From assembly GCF_028764065.1 (NCBI RefSeq), contig NZ_JACOFN010000006.1:32861-96860 (forward strand): DNA of 64,000 nucleotides. The letters are read 5' to 3'. This document shows positions 55,966-64,000 of the stretch, piece after piece. Within the stretch, counting starts at the first letter, position 1; the number at the start of each line of letters is the position of its first letter. Origin of the DNA: Fructobacillus sp. CRL 2054. Lineage in GTDB: Bacteria > Bacillota > Bacilli > Lactobacillales > Lactobacillaceae. A program made the translations under genes and the position numbers. The notes beneath the pieces were generated by a model. That model did not search any database. It was not told the DNA's origin and saw only the letters and a program-made list of their open reading frames with translations.

Positions 55966-57410
55966 GCGTTCATCCTTTTTTCAACCCAGTTACTGAACCA
56001 AGTCAGCAACGTTATTACAACCAAGTATATCATAGCAACGATTGCCCAAACACGAAAACCTTGTGAGTTACGTGTGACAATCAACGTTCCAGTTTGTGTT
56101 AATTCAAGAATTCCGATTGCAGAAAGCAATGACGTATCCTTCAATGTAATAATAAACTGGTTAATAAATGATGGCACCATCAAGCGCAAGCCTTGAGGAA
56201 TAATGACCTTCCGCATTGCACGGCTGTGTGACATTCCCAGTGAACGAGCAGCTTCCATCTGGCCAGCATCAACGGATTCAAATCCTCCACGGACAAAGGC
56301 TCCCGTATAGGCTCCTTCGTTTAAGACCAAAGTCAGAATTCCGGCCGACCAGGCTGAAATCTTCGTTCCAGTCAAAGCTGGAATACCAATATATAGGAAG
56401 AAAGCCAAAACCAACATTGGCATTCCACGGAAAATGTAGATAACCGTTGTTGATAATGAGCGGACCCAAAGATGTGTCGAAACACCCATCACACCAAGCA
56501 ACAATCCCCAAAGGGAAGCAAGGATAATACCAACAACCGTCAAGTACATCGTTTGCTTCAAGCCAGACCAGAAGGCCGAACGGTTTGTCTTCAAGATTCC
56601 CCAAACCGTGCTGTTATCCTTAGCAGAACCCGTAAAAGTCTCCGCCTTAGCATCCAAGTACTTGTTAATAATCTTATCGTAAGTACCGTTCTTCTTGATG
56701 ATTGCTAGGCCCTTATTGAAGTCGGCTAGCAATTCGGCGTTTTGCCCCTTCTTAACGGCGAATCCTAAGTCCCCCGCAGCAAATGGGTCCTTTGGATTTT
56801 GAACCTTCAAAGCAGTCCCGTTCTTAATGGTGTACTGCAAAACAGGCATATCCGCAAAGGTTGCAACTGAGTTACCATTAATCACATCGCGGTAAACCGT
56901 ATCAGAATCAGAGAAGTAAGTAATCTTGAAACCGTACTGGTTCTTGATTGACTCGGCATACTCAGCACCAGCGGTACCAGTCTTCAAAGCAACCGTTTTA
57001 CCCTTTAAATCAGACAAAGACTTAATCTTTGAATTCTTGGCGGTTGCCCAGGCAATTCCTGTCTTATAATAAGGGTCAGAAAAGTCATAGACAGCCTTAC
57101 GATCATTAGTAATCGTCGTACCCGCAATCACACCGTCGGCCTGTGATGAAGCAACCGACTGCATGGCTGCGTTAAAGGCCATTGGCTTCACTGTAACTGT
57201 AAAGCCTGCAGCCTTTGCGATAGCCTTCAATAAGTCCTGATCAATTCCGATGTATTGATTATTCTTGTCCTGAAAGTCAAACGGAGCATAAGTTGCATCC
57301 GACGTAATGGTATAATTTGGCTCACTGGCACTTGCGGTATTCTTAGAAAGTCCGAAAACTGCAAAAAGCGCAGAAAGCGCCACCAAAACTGTTAGTAATC
57401 CTTTTTTCAT
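55962..57410 (-). CDS. Amino-acid ABC transporter, substrate-binding and permease fusion (paralogue 1)
   Basis: A 482-residue fusion, first gene of the operon. The signal segment (about 4-28) is followed by the family 3 binding domain ([26 protein letters not shown]) and a permease domain with the EAA loop [25 protein letters not shown]. The permease halves of the two paralogues are nearly alike, the binding halves less so, as expected after duplication and substrate change. The spacer upstream contains a palindrome, GTTAGA-TAT-TCTAAC (57474-57488), over a TAGAAT-like -10. Confidence 0.9.
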   Translation of the reverse strand: MKKGLLTVLVALSALFAVFGLSKNTASASEPNYTITSDATYAPFDFQDKNNQYIGIDQDLLKAIAKAAGFTVTVKPMAFNAAMQSVASSQADGVIAGTTITNDRKAVYDFSDPYYKTGIAWATAKNSKIKSLSDLKGKTVALKTGTAGAEYAESIKNQYGFKITYFSDSDTVYRDVINGNSVATFADMPVLQYTIKNGTALKVQNPKDPFAAGDLGFAVKKGQNAELLADFNKGLAIIKKNGTYDKIINKYLDAKAETFTGSAKDNSTVWGILKTNRSAFWSGLKQTMYLTVVGIILASLWGLLLGVMGVSTHLWVRSLSTTVIYIFRGMPMLVLAFFLYIGIPALTGTKISAWSAGILTLVLNEGAYTGAFVRGGFESVDAGQMEAARSLGMSHSRAMRKVIIPQGLRLMVPSFINQFIITLKDTSLLSAIGILELTQTGTLIVTRNSQGFRVWAIVAMIYLVVITLLTWFSNWVEKRMNA

Positions 57411-57473
57411 GGTAACCCCTCTTGCATTGTTAACTTCAGTCTAGCAGGCCAACTAGAGGGGATTCTGAATTAC

Positions 57474-57488
57474 GTTAGATATTCTAAC
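57474..57488. promoter_or_regulatory. Palindrome in the divergent promoter region
   Basis: GTTAGA and TCTAAC are separated by three bases, between the amino-acid ABC operon and the divergent glycosyltransferase. On the minus strand it overlaps an extended -10 (TGTTAGAAT). It could be an operator; the binding protein is unknown. Confidence 0.4.
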
Positions 57489-57548
57489 ATCGTTTTATCA
57501 ATTGGTCTAGTCCTTACTCGACTTTTATTGGAGAAAAATTAGAGAAAC

Positions 57549-58541
57549 ATGCACTATATCACACAGACAATTGAACCTTGGATGCCGGCCGGCGCGCTAA
57601 AGGCAAAAGCTGATCTTGCTCAAATAGCAGAAGACCAAAGTTGGCAGCGACTCCCAATCGAACGATATAACGACGTTCGTTTTTCTGACGAAGTACGCAG
57701 TAGCAAAATTGACACGATGCTAAAAAGAGTCATGCCCGGGGACATTATCGTTCACCAGTTCCCAACTTACATGTCAGAAAACTTTGAAAAAGAGTTTCAA
57801 CAGGCTATTCAAAAGCGCGGTGCTAAATACACCTTATTAATCCACGACTTTGAGCCCCTCCGCGTCGAACGAAAAAAAGCCTGGGAGTGGCAACTAGCAG
57901 AAAAGGCCGACCTAATTGTTGCCCACAGTCAGCAAATGATTGAACAATTTAAAGCACATGGTATTCACAGTACAGCCATTACTATCAACCTCTTTGATTA
58001 CCTTGGGATATCCCCAGCTTCTGCCCCAACTTTTGAAAAAGTCATTAACTACGCTGGCACCTGGCAAAAGGCTCCTTGGCTACAAACTTACAACGGCCCA
58101 GCACTCCGGCTCTTCGGATCACGCCCTAAAAAGTGGAAAGAAATCGAACTACCCAGCACAGTTGAATGGGTCGGCTCTTTTCCCCCTGACGAAATCACCC
58201 TAGCCTTTCAATCCGGATTTGGACTGCTCTGGGACTCCGATTATGACGATAAATATTTTCAAAGCTATACGAAAATCAACGCACCACATAAGGCTTCTCT
58301 CTATATAAAGGCTAGTCTTCCAATCATCGTTTGGTCACACTCCTACCTGGCTGATATGGTTAACGAACGGAACATTGGATTTACCATCGATTCATTAGAT
58401 GAACTAGAAGCTAGTCTACAACAAATTGATCAACAAACATATCGGATGATGCAAGCAAATTTACGTCCTATTCAAAACAGGGTTAACCAGGGCCAGTACA
58501 CAGCAGAAATGCTAGAAAAAGTGATTGATTTCTTCAAATAA
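57549..58541 (+). CDS. Gtf3-like glycosyltransferase (galactofuranosyl/glucosyl type)
   Basis: A 330-residue glycosyltransferase resembling the Gtf3/WefE-type group, in which YAGTWQKAPWL, GLLWDSDYDDKYFQSYTKINAPHKASLYIKASLPIIV and a C-terminal helix pair are typical. Relatives extend glycans on serine-rich adhesins or add galactofuranose to polysaccharide. No adhesin or SecA2 genes are nearby; its acceptor is unknown. Alone in its transcript, between the divergent promoter and a terminator. The start has GGAG some 18 bases upstream and a closer AGAG. Confidence 0.8.
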   Translation: MHYITQTIEPWMPAGALKAKADLAQIAEDQSWQRLPIERYNDVRFSDEVRSSKIDTMLKRVMPGDIIVHQFPTYMSENFEKEFQQAIQKRGAKYTLLIHDFEPLRVERKKAWEWQLAEKADLIVAHSQQMIEQFKAHGIHSTAITINLFDYLGISPASAPTFEKVINYAGTWQKAPWLQTYNGPALRLFGSRPKKWKEIELPSTVEWVGSFPPDEITLAFQSGFGLLWDSDYDDKYFQSYTKINAPHKASLYIKASLPIIVWSHSYLADMVNERNIGFTIDSLDELEASLQQIDQQTYRMMQANLRPIQNRVNQGQYTAEMLEKVIDFFK

Positions 58542-58571
58542 AAAAGCAGCTCCGTTTAGAAGCTGCTTTTT
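58541..58571 (+). terminator. Terminator of the Gtf3-like gene
   Basis: AGCAGCT and AGCTGCT pair, followed by TTTTT. Confidence 0.82.
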
Positions 58572-58589
58572 ATAATAAGAAAATCAACA

Positions 58590-58955
58590 TTACTTTTTTA
58601 CTTTGAACAACCAAAACAGTTGATCAACAAAAGGAATCAATATCATTAAAAGGAAATACCACGATTTACTAAAAAAGAATAACAGAACTAAAAGAGCAAC
58701 CAGAAAATAGTTCATCCATTTAAAATTAAGTTCTGTACCTTCATAATCGCGATACTTACTTACATGAAAAACCTCAAACATAAATTCTTTATAGAATTCT
58801 GTTACGTTTGCTATCCATTCCGGCAGACGCATACAAACTAAAAAAACAATCGTTCCTACAAGAAAGACGAGATTTTGAGTTAACAACAATAAGATAAATG
58901 AACTATAAGCTAAAACAATTGAACTCTTATTATTCTTTTTTGGCTTCTTCTCCAA
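58590..58955 (-). CDS. Small membrane protein, unknown
   Basis: About 121 residues from a TTG at 58955, chosen because GGGGAG lies seven bases upstream; a GTG five codons earlier has no ribosome binding site. There is a Lys/Asn-rich N-terminus, then three to four hydrophobic segments separated by a soluble stretch of about 35 residues containing VSKYRDYEGTEL. I do not recognise the family. AT-rich composition differs from the neighbouring genes, hinting at acquisition. Confidence 0.55.
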   Translation of the reverse strand: MEKKPKKNNKSSIVLAYSSFILLLLTQNLVFLVGTIVFLVCMRLPEWIANVTEFYKEFMFEVFHVSKYRDYEGTELNFKWMNYFLVALLVLLFFFSKSWYFLLMILIPFVDQLFWLFKVKK

Positions 58956-59045
58956 AGCGTTTCTCCCCACTAGTCAAAAAAATATAATAATAAGATGCTA
59001 TCATAGCCTAATTTATATGTAAATATGACAACTTTTCAATATCAA

Positions 59046-59085
59046 AAATCAAAAACACCCCCACCATTCTTTGGCCGGGGTGCTG
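59046..59085 (-). terminator. Terminator of the DUF2316 gene
   Basis: CACCCC and GGGGTG pair around a long loop, with a following U run on the minus strand. Confidence 0.6.
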
Positions 59086-59088
59086 TTT

Positions 59089-59391
59089 TTAATTTGCTAA
59101 ATGGCCTGCTTCAATACGACTCTGTTCTAAGAACCAATACTGGCTTGGGTCACCAGTTAACTTTGAAAAAGCAATTGGCTTTTTACCCTCAGACAAAAGT
59201 TCTTTTTCTAAGAAAATCTTTAAAATCCAAGGTTCCTCAATAAAAGAAGTCTTTAATTGAAGAACGTCTTCCAAGTGTTGTGGACTAGTTTTTAGCGCTT
59301 CAGCCACCCGTTCAATCGGCCATCCTAACAATTGGAAGTTTTCATTCAATTCTCGAATGGTATTCACACGTTCTGTTGGATTAAGTGACAT
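59089..59391 (-). CDS. DUF2316 family protein
   Basis: A 100-residue protein of DUF2316. It has an N-terminal helix-turn-helix-like section (LNENFQLLGWPIERVAEALKTS, near 15-36) and the family's conserved EEPWILKIFLEKEL and GDPSQYWFL ends. The function is unknown; the fold suggests a small DNA-binding or phage-derived regulator. It sits alone between a terminator and the TPP riboswitch promoter. Confidence 0.75.
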   Translation of the reverse strand: MSLNPTERVNTIRELNENFQLLGWPIERVAEALKTSPQHLEDVLQLKTSFIEEPWILKIFLEKELLSEGKKPIAFSKLTGDPSQYWFLEQSRIEAGHLAN

Positions 59392-59500
59392 ATAGAACCT
59401 CCTGCCAAAATAAGCACTAAATCATTTGCATCTAGTCTAAACTTCTTTTTTATTAATACAAGTTTTTCTGTACAATTTTACTATTTCTACCTATAATAAT

Positions 59501-59632
59501 TCTTCGGGGAGTCCGTGCGACGGGCTGAGAGGGTAATACATTACCGACCCATTGACCTGATACGGATCATGCCGTCGTAGGAATCACTTCCACGCTTTTA
59601 ATGCGGACGTCTTTTTCGGGCGTCCTTTTTTT
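59501..59632 (+). promoter_or_regulatory. TPP riboswitch with terminator
   Basis: Classical TPP aptamer: CGGGGAGTCC, the CTGAGAGGG element (59524-59533), then GACCC...ACCTGATACGGATCATGCCG and GTAGGAA. The expression platform contains GGACGTC/GGGCGTCC with seven T (59605-59632). A promoter TATAAT lies at 59492-59497. Thiamine pyrophosphate should terminate transcription before thiW. Confidence 0.96.
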
Positions 59633-59725
59633 GTGGACAAAACGAAGAAAAGGAGGCTTTTTTCGGCATGATTTGTACAAAAATAATCTATTGTTTTTAT
59701 ACAAAATATACAAAGGAGTTCTCCA

Positions 59726-60229
59726 ATGAACAAAAAACTTTCCAGTAAGAAGCTAATTGTCACTGCTATGCTCGCTGCTCTCGCCTACGTCCTCAACACG
59801 ATGGTCGTCTTCCCGGCCATGGCCCCCTTCCAACATTTCGTTAACGTCTTGGCAGTCTACCTACTAGGCCCATGGTACGGAATGGCTGCTGCCTTCCTTT
59901 GTGGTTCACTTCGTATGCTTTCCGGTCGCACCATCATGGCTGTTACCGGTGGCATCGTTGGTCCACTGCTATCCGGCTACATTTACAAGAAAACACAGAA
60001 CATCTACCTACTGGCACTTGGCGAAGCCATCGGTTCTGGCGTGTTCGGGGCACTACTGTCCTACCCATTTATGGTCGCTTTTTATGGCATGAAGGGTGGT
60101 AATTGGGGACATCTCATCCCCTTCTTTCTTCCATCAGCTGCAATGGGGAGCCTCCTTGGATTAGCTGTATTACTTTTACTTAAAAAGTCGCACCTACTCC
60201 ATAAACTAAAAAATCAAATCAATAACTAA
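59726..60229 (+). CDS. thiW: ThiW, thiazole ECF transporter substrate-binding component
   Basis: A 167-residue integral membrane S component (five to six TM segments) that binds a thiamine precursor, probably hydroxyethylthiazole, and docks on a shared ECF module. Family signature: NTMVVFPAMAPFQHFVNVLAVYLLGPWYG near residues 22-52. AAGGAG lies seven bases before ATG. Regulated by the TPP riboswitch. No thiamine synthesis or EcfA/T genes are adjacent, as expected for group II ECF systems. Confidence 0.92.
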   Translation: MNKKLSSKKLIVTAMLAALAYVLNTMVVFPAMAPFQHFVNVLAVYLLGPWYGMAAAFLCGSLRMLSGRTIMAVTGGIVGPLLSGYIYKKTQNIYLLALGEAIGSGVFGALLSYPFMVAFYGMKGGNWGHLIPFFLPSAAMGSLLGLAVLLLLKKSHLLHKLKNQINN

Positions 60230-60244
60230 TAAGACTTTTCAAAC

Positions 60245-60277
60245 AAAAAACGTCTCGGTTATCCGAGACGTTTTTTC
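60245..60277. terminator. Bidirectional terminator between thiW and the XRE gene
   Basis: A perfect 9 bp stem, ACGTCTCGG with CCGAGACGT around TTAT, has A and T runs on either side. Confidence 0.92.
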
Positions 60278-60279
60278 TA

Positions 60280-60891
60280 TTAATGTGTTGCTCCCCAAAA
60301 CGCGGAGAAGATACCAAACGCAAAGCCACCAATTGGAAAGATAATCCACCAGTAGCGGGCTGCAAACTGCCAACCATTTTGAATGGGCTCTTGTACATGT
60401 CGTTTCAAATCATATCCCACCGTTTTCGGATATTTGCGATCAAGGTGTCGACTCCAAATAATCCGATTAAAGTAAATCAGTAACGCCATCGCTAGGAAGA
60501 GACATGCAATCCAAACGCTACCCCAGAATGCTTGCTTACTTTCTCGTAACTGCCCAATTGGATAACCGGTTAACATCAGGACTAAAAACAAAACGGCATA
60601 GGTCAGTAATGTCATTGTGCTCTTTTCAGCTCGACGTTCTTTCTTTTGCCGTTCCAATTCCTGTGAAAACTCCATCACTTGTACTTCCTTTTGTTCCTCT
60701 TCGATGTCTTCAAATAAATCACTGACCGAGACATGAAGGGCCTTTGCCACAGAACTCAGTGAAGTTAACGAAACGTCTTTCCCCGCTTCCATTCGCTGAA
60801 TAGTACGAACTGTTAGATAAGACTTTTCTGCCAGTTCTTCTTGTGTCCAACCACGTTCTTTTCTGAATTTTGCTACATTTGTTTTATCCAT
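60280..60891 (-). CDS. XRE-family regulator with C-terminal membrane domain
   Basis: A 203-residue protein. Helix-turn-helix of the Cro/CI type at about residues 7-58 (RGWTQEELAEKSYLTVRTIQRMEAG). A charged linker (about 65-90, Glu/Lys-rich) is followed by three hydrophobic segments (about 92-112, 122-142, 178-198). This is the layout of membrane-bound XRE regulators. No target gene is certain. Tandem ACACGACA repeats in the upstream region could be its own operator. Confidence 0.82.
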   Translation of the reverse strand: MDKTNVAKFRKERGWTQEELAEKSYLTVRTIQRMEAGKDVSLTSLSSVAKALHVSVSDLFEDIEEEQKEVQVMEFSQELERQKKERRAEKSTMTLLTYAVLFLVLMLTGYPIGQLRESKQAFWGSVWIACLFLAMALLIYFNRIIWSRHLDRKYPKTVGYDLKRHVQEPIQNGWQFAARYWWIIFPIGGFAFGIFSAFWGATH

Positions 60892-61227
60892 ACTTCAATC
60901 CTAATAAAAACTAAGCATTCTGTACACGACAGGCACACGACAATGACCCGACAGCATATCTAAAGACATTATAGAACATTTCTGCAGTAAAGCATTCCAT
61001 ACCCACAATTAAAAAAAGAGACTACTTTCCACTACCATACACTCAAAATTTTAATCTTCTTTTATGTTTTCTTGGCTAGAATAAAGACAACTCATTTCTG
61101 TCATAATAATAAAATAATTATGAAATAAATGTTACAATTTAACTTATACAAATTATTCAGTGCATCTTTTCTAAAGTAAGAATCAATTGAAAATTCAGCA
61201 CTTTTCCTGGAGAAAATACTAATACTA
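60892..61227. promoter_or_regulatory. Divergent regulatory region between the XRE gene and the surface protein
   Basis: 336 bases without a convincing gene. Two direct repeats ACACGACA start at 60924 and 60935 (11 bases apart, about one helix turn), with a third degenerate CCGACA at 60948. A TATAAT on the minus strand at 60968-60973 and an extended TGTTACAAT on the plus strand near 61130 are possible -10 elements. The rest is AT-rich. Confidence 0.4.
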
Positions 61228-62902
61228 ATGAAAAACACGTTTACAACTGTCAGCCAAAAAGAACTGGGTCGTTCTCTCTGTTTCAACGCTGGCACTTCTT
61301 GGTGCAGGGTCACTTGTTTCAAACGAAGGCACTCATCTATTACCTAACAGTACGATTTCAGCCAGTGCTGATACCACTACTGGAACATATGGTAGCGTTT
61401 CATATCAATATGACAATGCAACAAATACATTGACCTTTACTAGTGGCGGGACACTGCCATCAATCAAAGAAGCATCCCAACGTATCGATGAGATGTTCCC
61501 AGAACTCCAGCACATCGTGTTCACACAAACGGTTCAAGCACCGCAAGACTGTACTCAACTATTTGCAATGTTACGACATTTGGAAGACTTCAAGGGACTA
61601 AACTACTTAGACACTAGTAACGTCACCTCAATGAACGCCATGTTCAACTACGAAGATACCATCACATCACTTGATCTTTCCGGCTTTGATACCTCCAAAG
61701 TAACTGACATGTCCTGGATGTTTACTAACACCCAAAACTTACAATCAGTTAATCTTTCTAGCTTTAATACTAGCAACGTAACCACTTTTGAAGCTACCTT
61801 CATGGAATCTGGCCTGCAGTCCTTGAACCTATCAAACTTTGACACTAGCAAGGTTGTCTACCTAAACGACACCTTCAGTCACATGCCAAACATCAAGTCA
61901 CTTGACCTATCAAATTTCAACACATCAAGTTTGATCGACATGCACAGTCTTTTCAAAGATTCAACAGCTTTGAAATCAATTGATATCAGCAGTTTCACTA
62001 CTGATAAAATTGTGACTAAAATTATAGTGGGGACGGCACATGTCGTACTCGACAAGACCGGTGTAAGCGACATGTTTGAAAACACTGGTAACGGAACAAC
62101 ACTTGCTATCAAAATGCCAAACGCCTTCTTTTACGATGATGCTGAACTCGGTAACGGTTACTCAGCTTTCATCGCTGCTAATAGTGGAACGCTGACTGAC
62201 CCTAAGGGATATCTCCTGAATAAGTCTGAATTCCAAAGCATGTTTACAACTGGTACTAAGACTGCTGGCTGGTACGTTTGCTCTTCGGCAACAAAGACTA
62301 CTGAAAACAAAACACTCACTCGTACGGTCAACTACGTTGATGCAAAAGGCAATGAAATTGCTGGACAAGCACCAACAACGCAGACACTGCACTTCCACCG
62401 TACGGTAACGACTTTAGCTGGAACGAACTATAAGACATATTCAGACTGGGAAGCCGATTCAACTGCTGACCAAGCGTTTGACAACATTGATGTACCGCAA
62501 TCATTGAATGATGGTCAGCTAATCAATCCAACGGTTAACGGAAAGAATGTTAAGACAATTTCCACAAACCTTCCTACTTTGGATGACAATGATACACAAA
62601 GCGAAACTGTCAATGTTATTTACAGCGCTAAGTCTGCGGATACACCATCGAATAACAATGATAACGGCGGATCAAGTTCAAACAATAGTGGAAGCAATGC
62701 AAGCAACAATGGAACGAATGATTCAAACAACAACCGTTCCTCTCACCACTCATTGAACCTCCCCTCAACGGGAGGTAACGAATCCCTTGCAGCTGCTTTA
62801 CCTGCCACTGCCAAAGTCGTTTCCGAAAACGCCTTTATCACAGCGCCATTCTTATTTACCGCACTCGCGGCCGGACTTTACTTCACAACAAAGAAACACT
62901 AA
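61228..62902 (+). pseudogene. LPxTG surface protein with BspA-type (DUF285) repeats; frameshifted in the signal peptide
   Basis: Cell-wall-anchored protein of about 555 residues if one frameshift is corrected. The ATG at 61228 opens MKNTFTTVSQK; after an A5 run (61256-61260) this frame ends, while the next frame continues as NWVVLSVSTLALLGAGSL, an ideal signal peptide core, and stays open to 62902. Four A instead of five would join them. The mature part has four BspA-like repeats (SLDLSGFDTSKVTDMSWMF and similar), a MucBP-like domain (VNYVDAKGNEIAG), an Asn/Ser-rich linker, then LPSTGG and a hydrophobic end with KKH. A surviving internal TTG (61430) would give no secretion signal. Confidence 0.8.
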
Positions 62903-62925
62903 TCGTTCATTAATAAATTATTACA

Positions 62926-62960
62926 AAAAAGACTTCCGATTTTACTCGGAGGTCTTTTTG
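62926..62960 (+). terminator. Terminator of the surface-protein gene
   Basis: AAGACTTCCG and CGGAGGTCTT pair around an eight-base loop, followed by TTTTTG. Confidence 0.8.
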
Positions 62961-63135
62961 CTTTAGAACAGCTATAAATAAAATGAGAATTCCACCTTTT
63001 ACCGAATAATAAATTTCAAAATTAGTAATATTTTTATAATTTGCCCCTAAGCCGTAATTTATCAGTCATATAGCCGAAATATAAGATTGCTAAACTTACT
63101 ATTAAATCAATACGCAATACTTTCGGAGGTGCACC

Positions 63136-63372
63136 ATGATTAACTTTACTGTTTCAAATGAGCCAATGAAAAATAATGATACTGTTGAGTTCTACGTTCA
63201 CTCAGGATACTCTGCCAGTAAACGTTCATGGTTTGTTTGCGTTGAAAACGCAATTCCCTTCTACAAAAAGTGGTATTGTTCATCAGAACAAGCAGCTGAT
63301 GAGCAAGCAAAAGAACTCTCACAACAAATTCGCTCGGGTCGCTTTCAAAAGAAAATGACTTATCAGTTTTAA
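63136..63372 (+). CDS. Small hypothetical protein
   Basis: A 78-residue soluble protein with a strong CGGAGGTGCACC ribosome binding site and a following terminator, so it is probably real. The middle contains aromatic-rich FYVHSGYSASKRSWFVCVENAIPFYKKW; the C-terminal half is helical and charged. I do not recognise the family. It lies between the surface protein and the IS-interrupted gene. Confidence 0.6.
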   Translation: MINFTVSNEPMKNNDTVEFYVHSGYSASKRSWFVCVENAIPFYKKWYCSSEQAADEQAKELSQQIRSGRFQKKMTYQF

Positions 63373-63373
63373 A

Positions 63374-63408
63374 TAAAAGGCATGCAGTTATATAACTGCA
63401 TGCCTTTT
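63374..63408. terminator. Bidirectional terminator
   Basis: AAAGGCATGCAGTTA pairs with TAACTGCATGCCTTT around two to four bases, with A/T runs on both sides. Confidence 0.88.
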
Positions 63409-63458
63409 AACTATCTTTATTATAAAATAACTTCCATTCTAGCTTGGTAGCAACCTAA

Positions 63459-63881
63459 TTATTTCAAAGAACTAGGTATCATATCGGCTCCCGTTTCAAA
63501 TCGACTATCTGATTCTCGATTAGCCCCATTGACAATATTTTGATGGATTTGATCTGCTGATTCTTCGTCATGACTTTGGTTAGGTGTGTCGTAAGCAGCA
63601 TTATCATCATTAGAATCGGTTCCACTGGAAGCAGGAGTATTATTCGTATCTCCCTGGTTGTTAGAAGAACCATCATTAGTTGAACTAGAGCTTGCACTTA
63701 CCTGACTAGATGACTGACTCATTGCCTGATTGGCAGCCTGCTCTGAATTATTAGATGAACTAGATGACTTAGTTCCCTTCTTTTTTGTTACAGTAACCGA
63801 AGTTTGATCGGCCTTACTACTTGTTGATTTAGAACCTTGATTAAAGAAAAATACGATGCCGCATATAGCGATATGCTCGTA
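63459..63881 (-). pseudogene. Ser/Asn-rich membrane-anchored protein, 5' end cut off by an insertion sequence
   Basis: About 140 residues remain: the end of a hydrophobic anchor (HIAICGIVFFFNQGSK), then a low-complexity Ser, Asn, Thr, Gln, Asp-rich extracellular region and a short C-terminus (RFETGADMIPSSLK). The IS boundary at about 63882 cuts the anchor; the frame can only restart from a GTG inside the IS at 63899. Homologues in lactic acid bacteria often have an N-terminal zinc-ribbon-like domain before such an anchor, but that part is not visible here. The function is unknown. Confidence 0.65.
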
Positions 63882-64000
63882 TGTCAATAAGTTAGACACT
63901 TTTTTTACATCACTAGGTTCGATTCATAGGTATGAATCCGTTCATGATTATATCGATGGATATAGCGTGATATTCGCGTAACCAGCTCAAATTTACTCTT
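63882..64000 (-). mobile_element. IS3-family insertion sequence, one end (runs off the window)
   Basis: The element starts with TGTCAATAAGTTAGACAC at 63882, an IS3/IS150-type terminal inverted repeat beginning with TG. It is followed by the C-terminal part of a transposase reading in from the edge. Only 119 bases are visible, so the second end and target duplication cannot be checked. Confidence 0.75.
63905..64000 (-). CDS. IS3-family transposase (OrfB/integrase core), C-terminal fragment
   Basis: 31 codons visible to the TAA at 63905-63907. RYIHRYNHERIHTYES resembles the YI.YYN.ERI end of IS3-family DDE integrases, just after the catalytic Glu region. The rest lies outside the window. The end is 23 bases from the IS terminus, normal for the family. 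The final residues (SNLVM) differ from the usual LSPVEYR ending, so the last codons may be altered. Confidence 0.7.
   Translation of the reverse strand, partial: KSKFELVTRISRYIHRYNHERIHTYESNLVM

Noticed and set aside
59668..59748. A 26-codon frame with AAAGGAGG upstream, overlapping the thiW start
   Set aside because: The ribosome binding site is 11 bases from its ATG, the frame has no residue bias of a sensor peptide, and the TPP riboswitch already explains control. It may deserve a conservation check only.
61101..61322. Minus-strand frame of 73 codons opposite the surface protein signal region
   Set aside because: It overlaps the reconstructed signal peptide gene, lacks a ribosome binding site and ends in AT-rich spacer.

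Overview
The window looks like chromosomal DNA of a heterofermentative lactic acid bacterium of the Leuconostoc, Fructobacillus and Weissella group. The reasons are two D-lactate dehydrogenases very close to the Leuconostoc enzyme, low-to-mid GC, strong AGGAGG-type ribosome binding sites, T-box leaders, an ECF-type ThiW and an LPxTG surface protein. The genus is an inference. Nearly all genes are housekeeping. Accessory DNA is limited to the last 3-4 kb, where a frameshifted surface protein and an insertion sequence lie.

Layout. 1-5.3 kb (minus): an envelope operon with two glycolipid glycosyltransferases, an LPG-synthase-TM type flippase, YkuJ and LtaS (cut by the window edge). 5.3-9 kb: a heterodimeric ABC exporter behind a leader that ends in a terminator. 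9-13.4 kb: yajC, a tgt whose zinc cysteines are missing, a Nudix gene, a structured RNA that may be 6S RNA, a TSUP permease and a FAH-type hydratase. 13.7-20.5 kb (minus): trpEGDCFBA behind a Trp T-box. 20.6-28.5 kb (plus): a chorismate/prephenate operon aroE-aroD-[MFS::chorismate mutase]-aroC-aroA-tyrA-aroK-PDT-like. 28.5-32.4 kb: a PfoR-like EIIC gene and two ldhD copies that appear identical. 32.4-45.9 kb: clpP, whiA, yvcK, radC, DHA2 exporter, folC, DEAD-box helicase, serine hydrolase, murF, RlmCD-like, rpmE2 and murA. 46-57.4 kb: pheST with T-box, a hydroxyacid dehydrogenase, pepF, coiA and an amino-acid ABC operon. 57.5-64 kb: a Gtf3-like glycosyltransferase, small unknown genes, a TPP riboswitch with thiW, an XRE regulator, the surface protein and an IS.

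The most interesting part is the 13.4-28.5 kb aromatic block. Three different RNA attenuators sit within 7.5 kb: a Trp T-box for trp, a Tyr/Phe-rich leader peptide with competing hairpins and a terminator for the aro operon, and an Ile-rich leader peptide with a serial hairpin switch before the FAH-type hydratase. The aro operon contains no DAHP synthase or dehydroquinate synthase. It does carry a transporter fused to a chorismate mutase with intact catalytic residues, and a short prephenate-dehydratase-like protein whose TRF threonine appears lost, as may also be the case in BacA-type decarboxylases. Other notable points are a MurA with Asp in place of the fosfomycin-target Cys, and a coiA ribosome binding site embedded in the upstream terminator.
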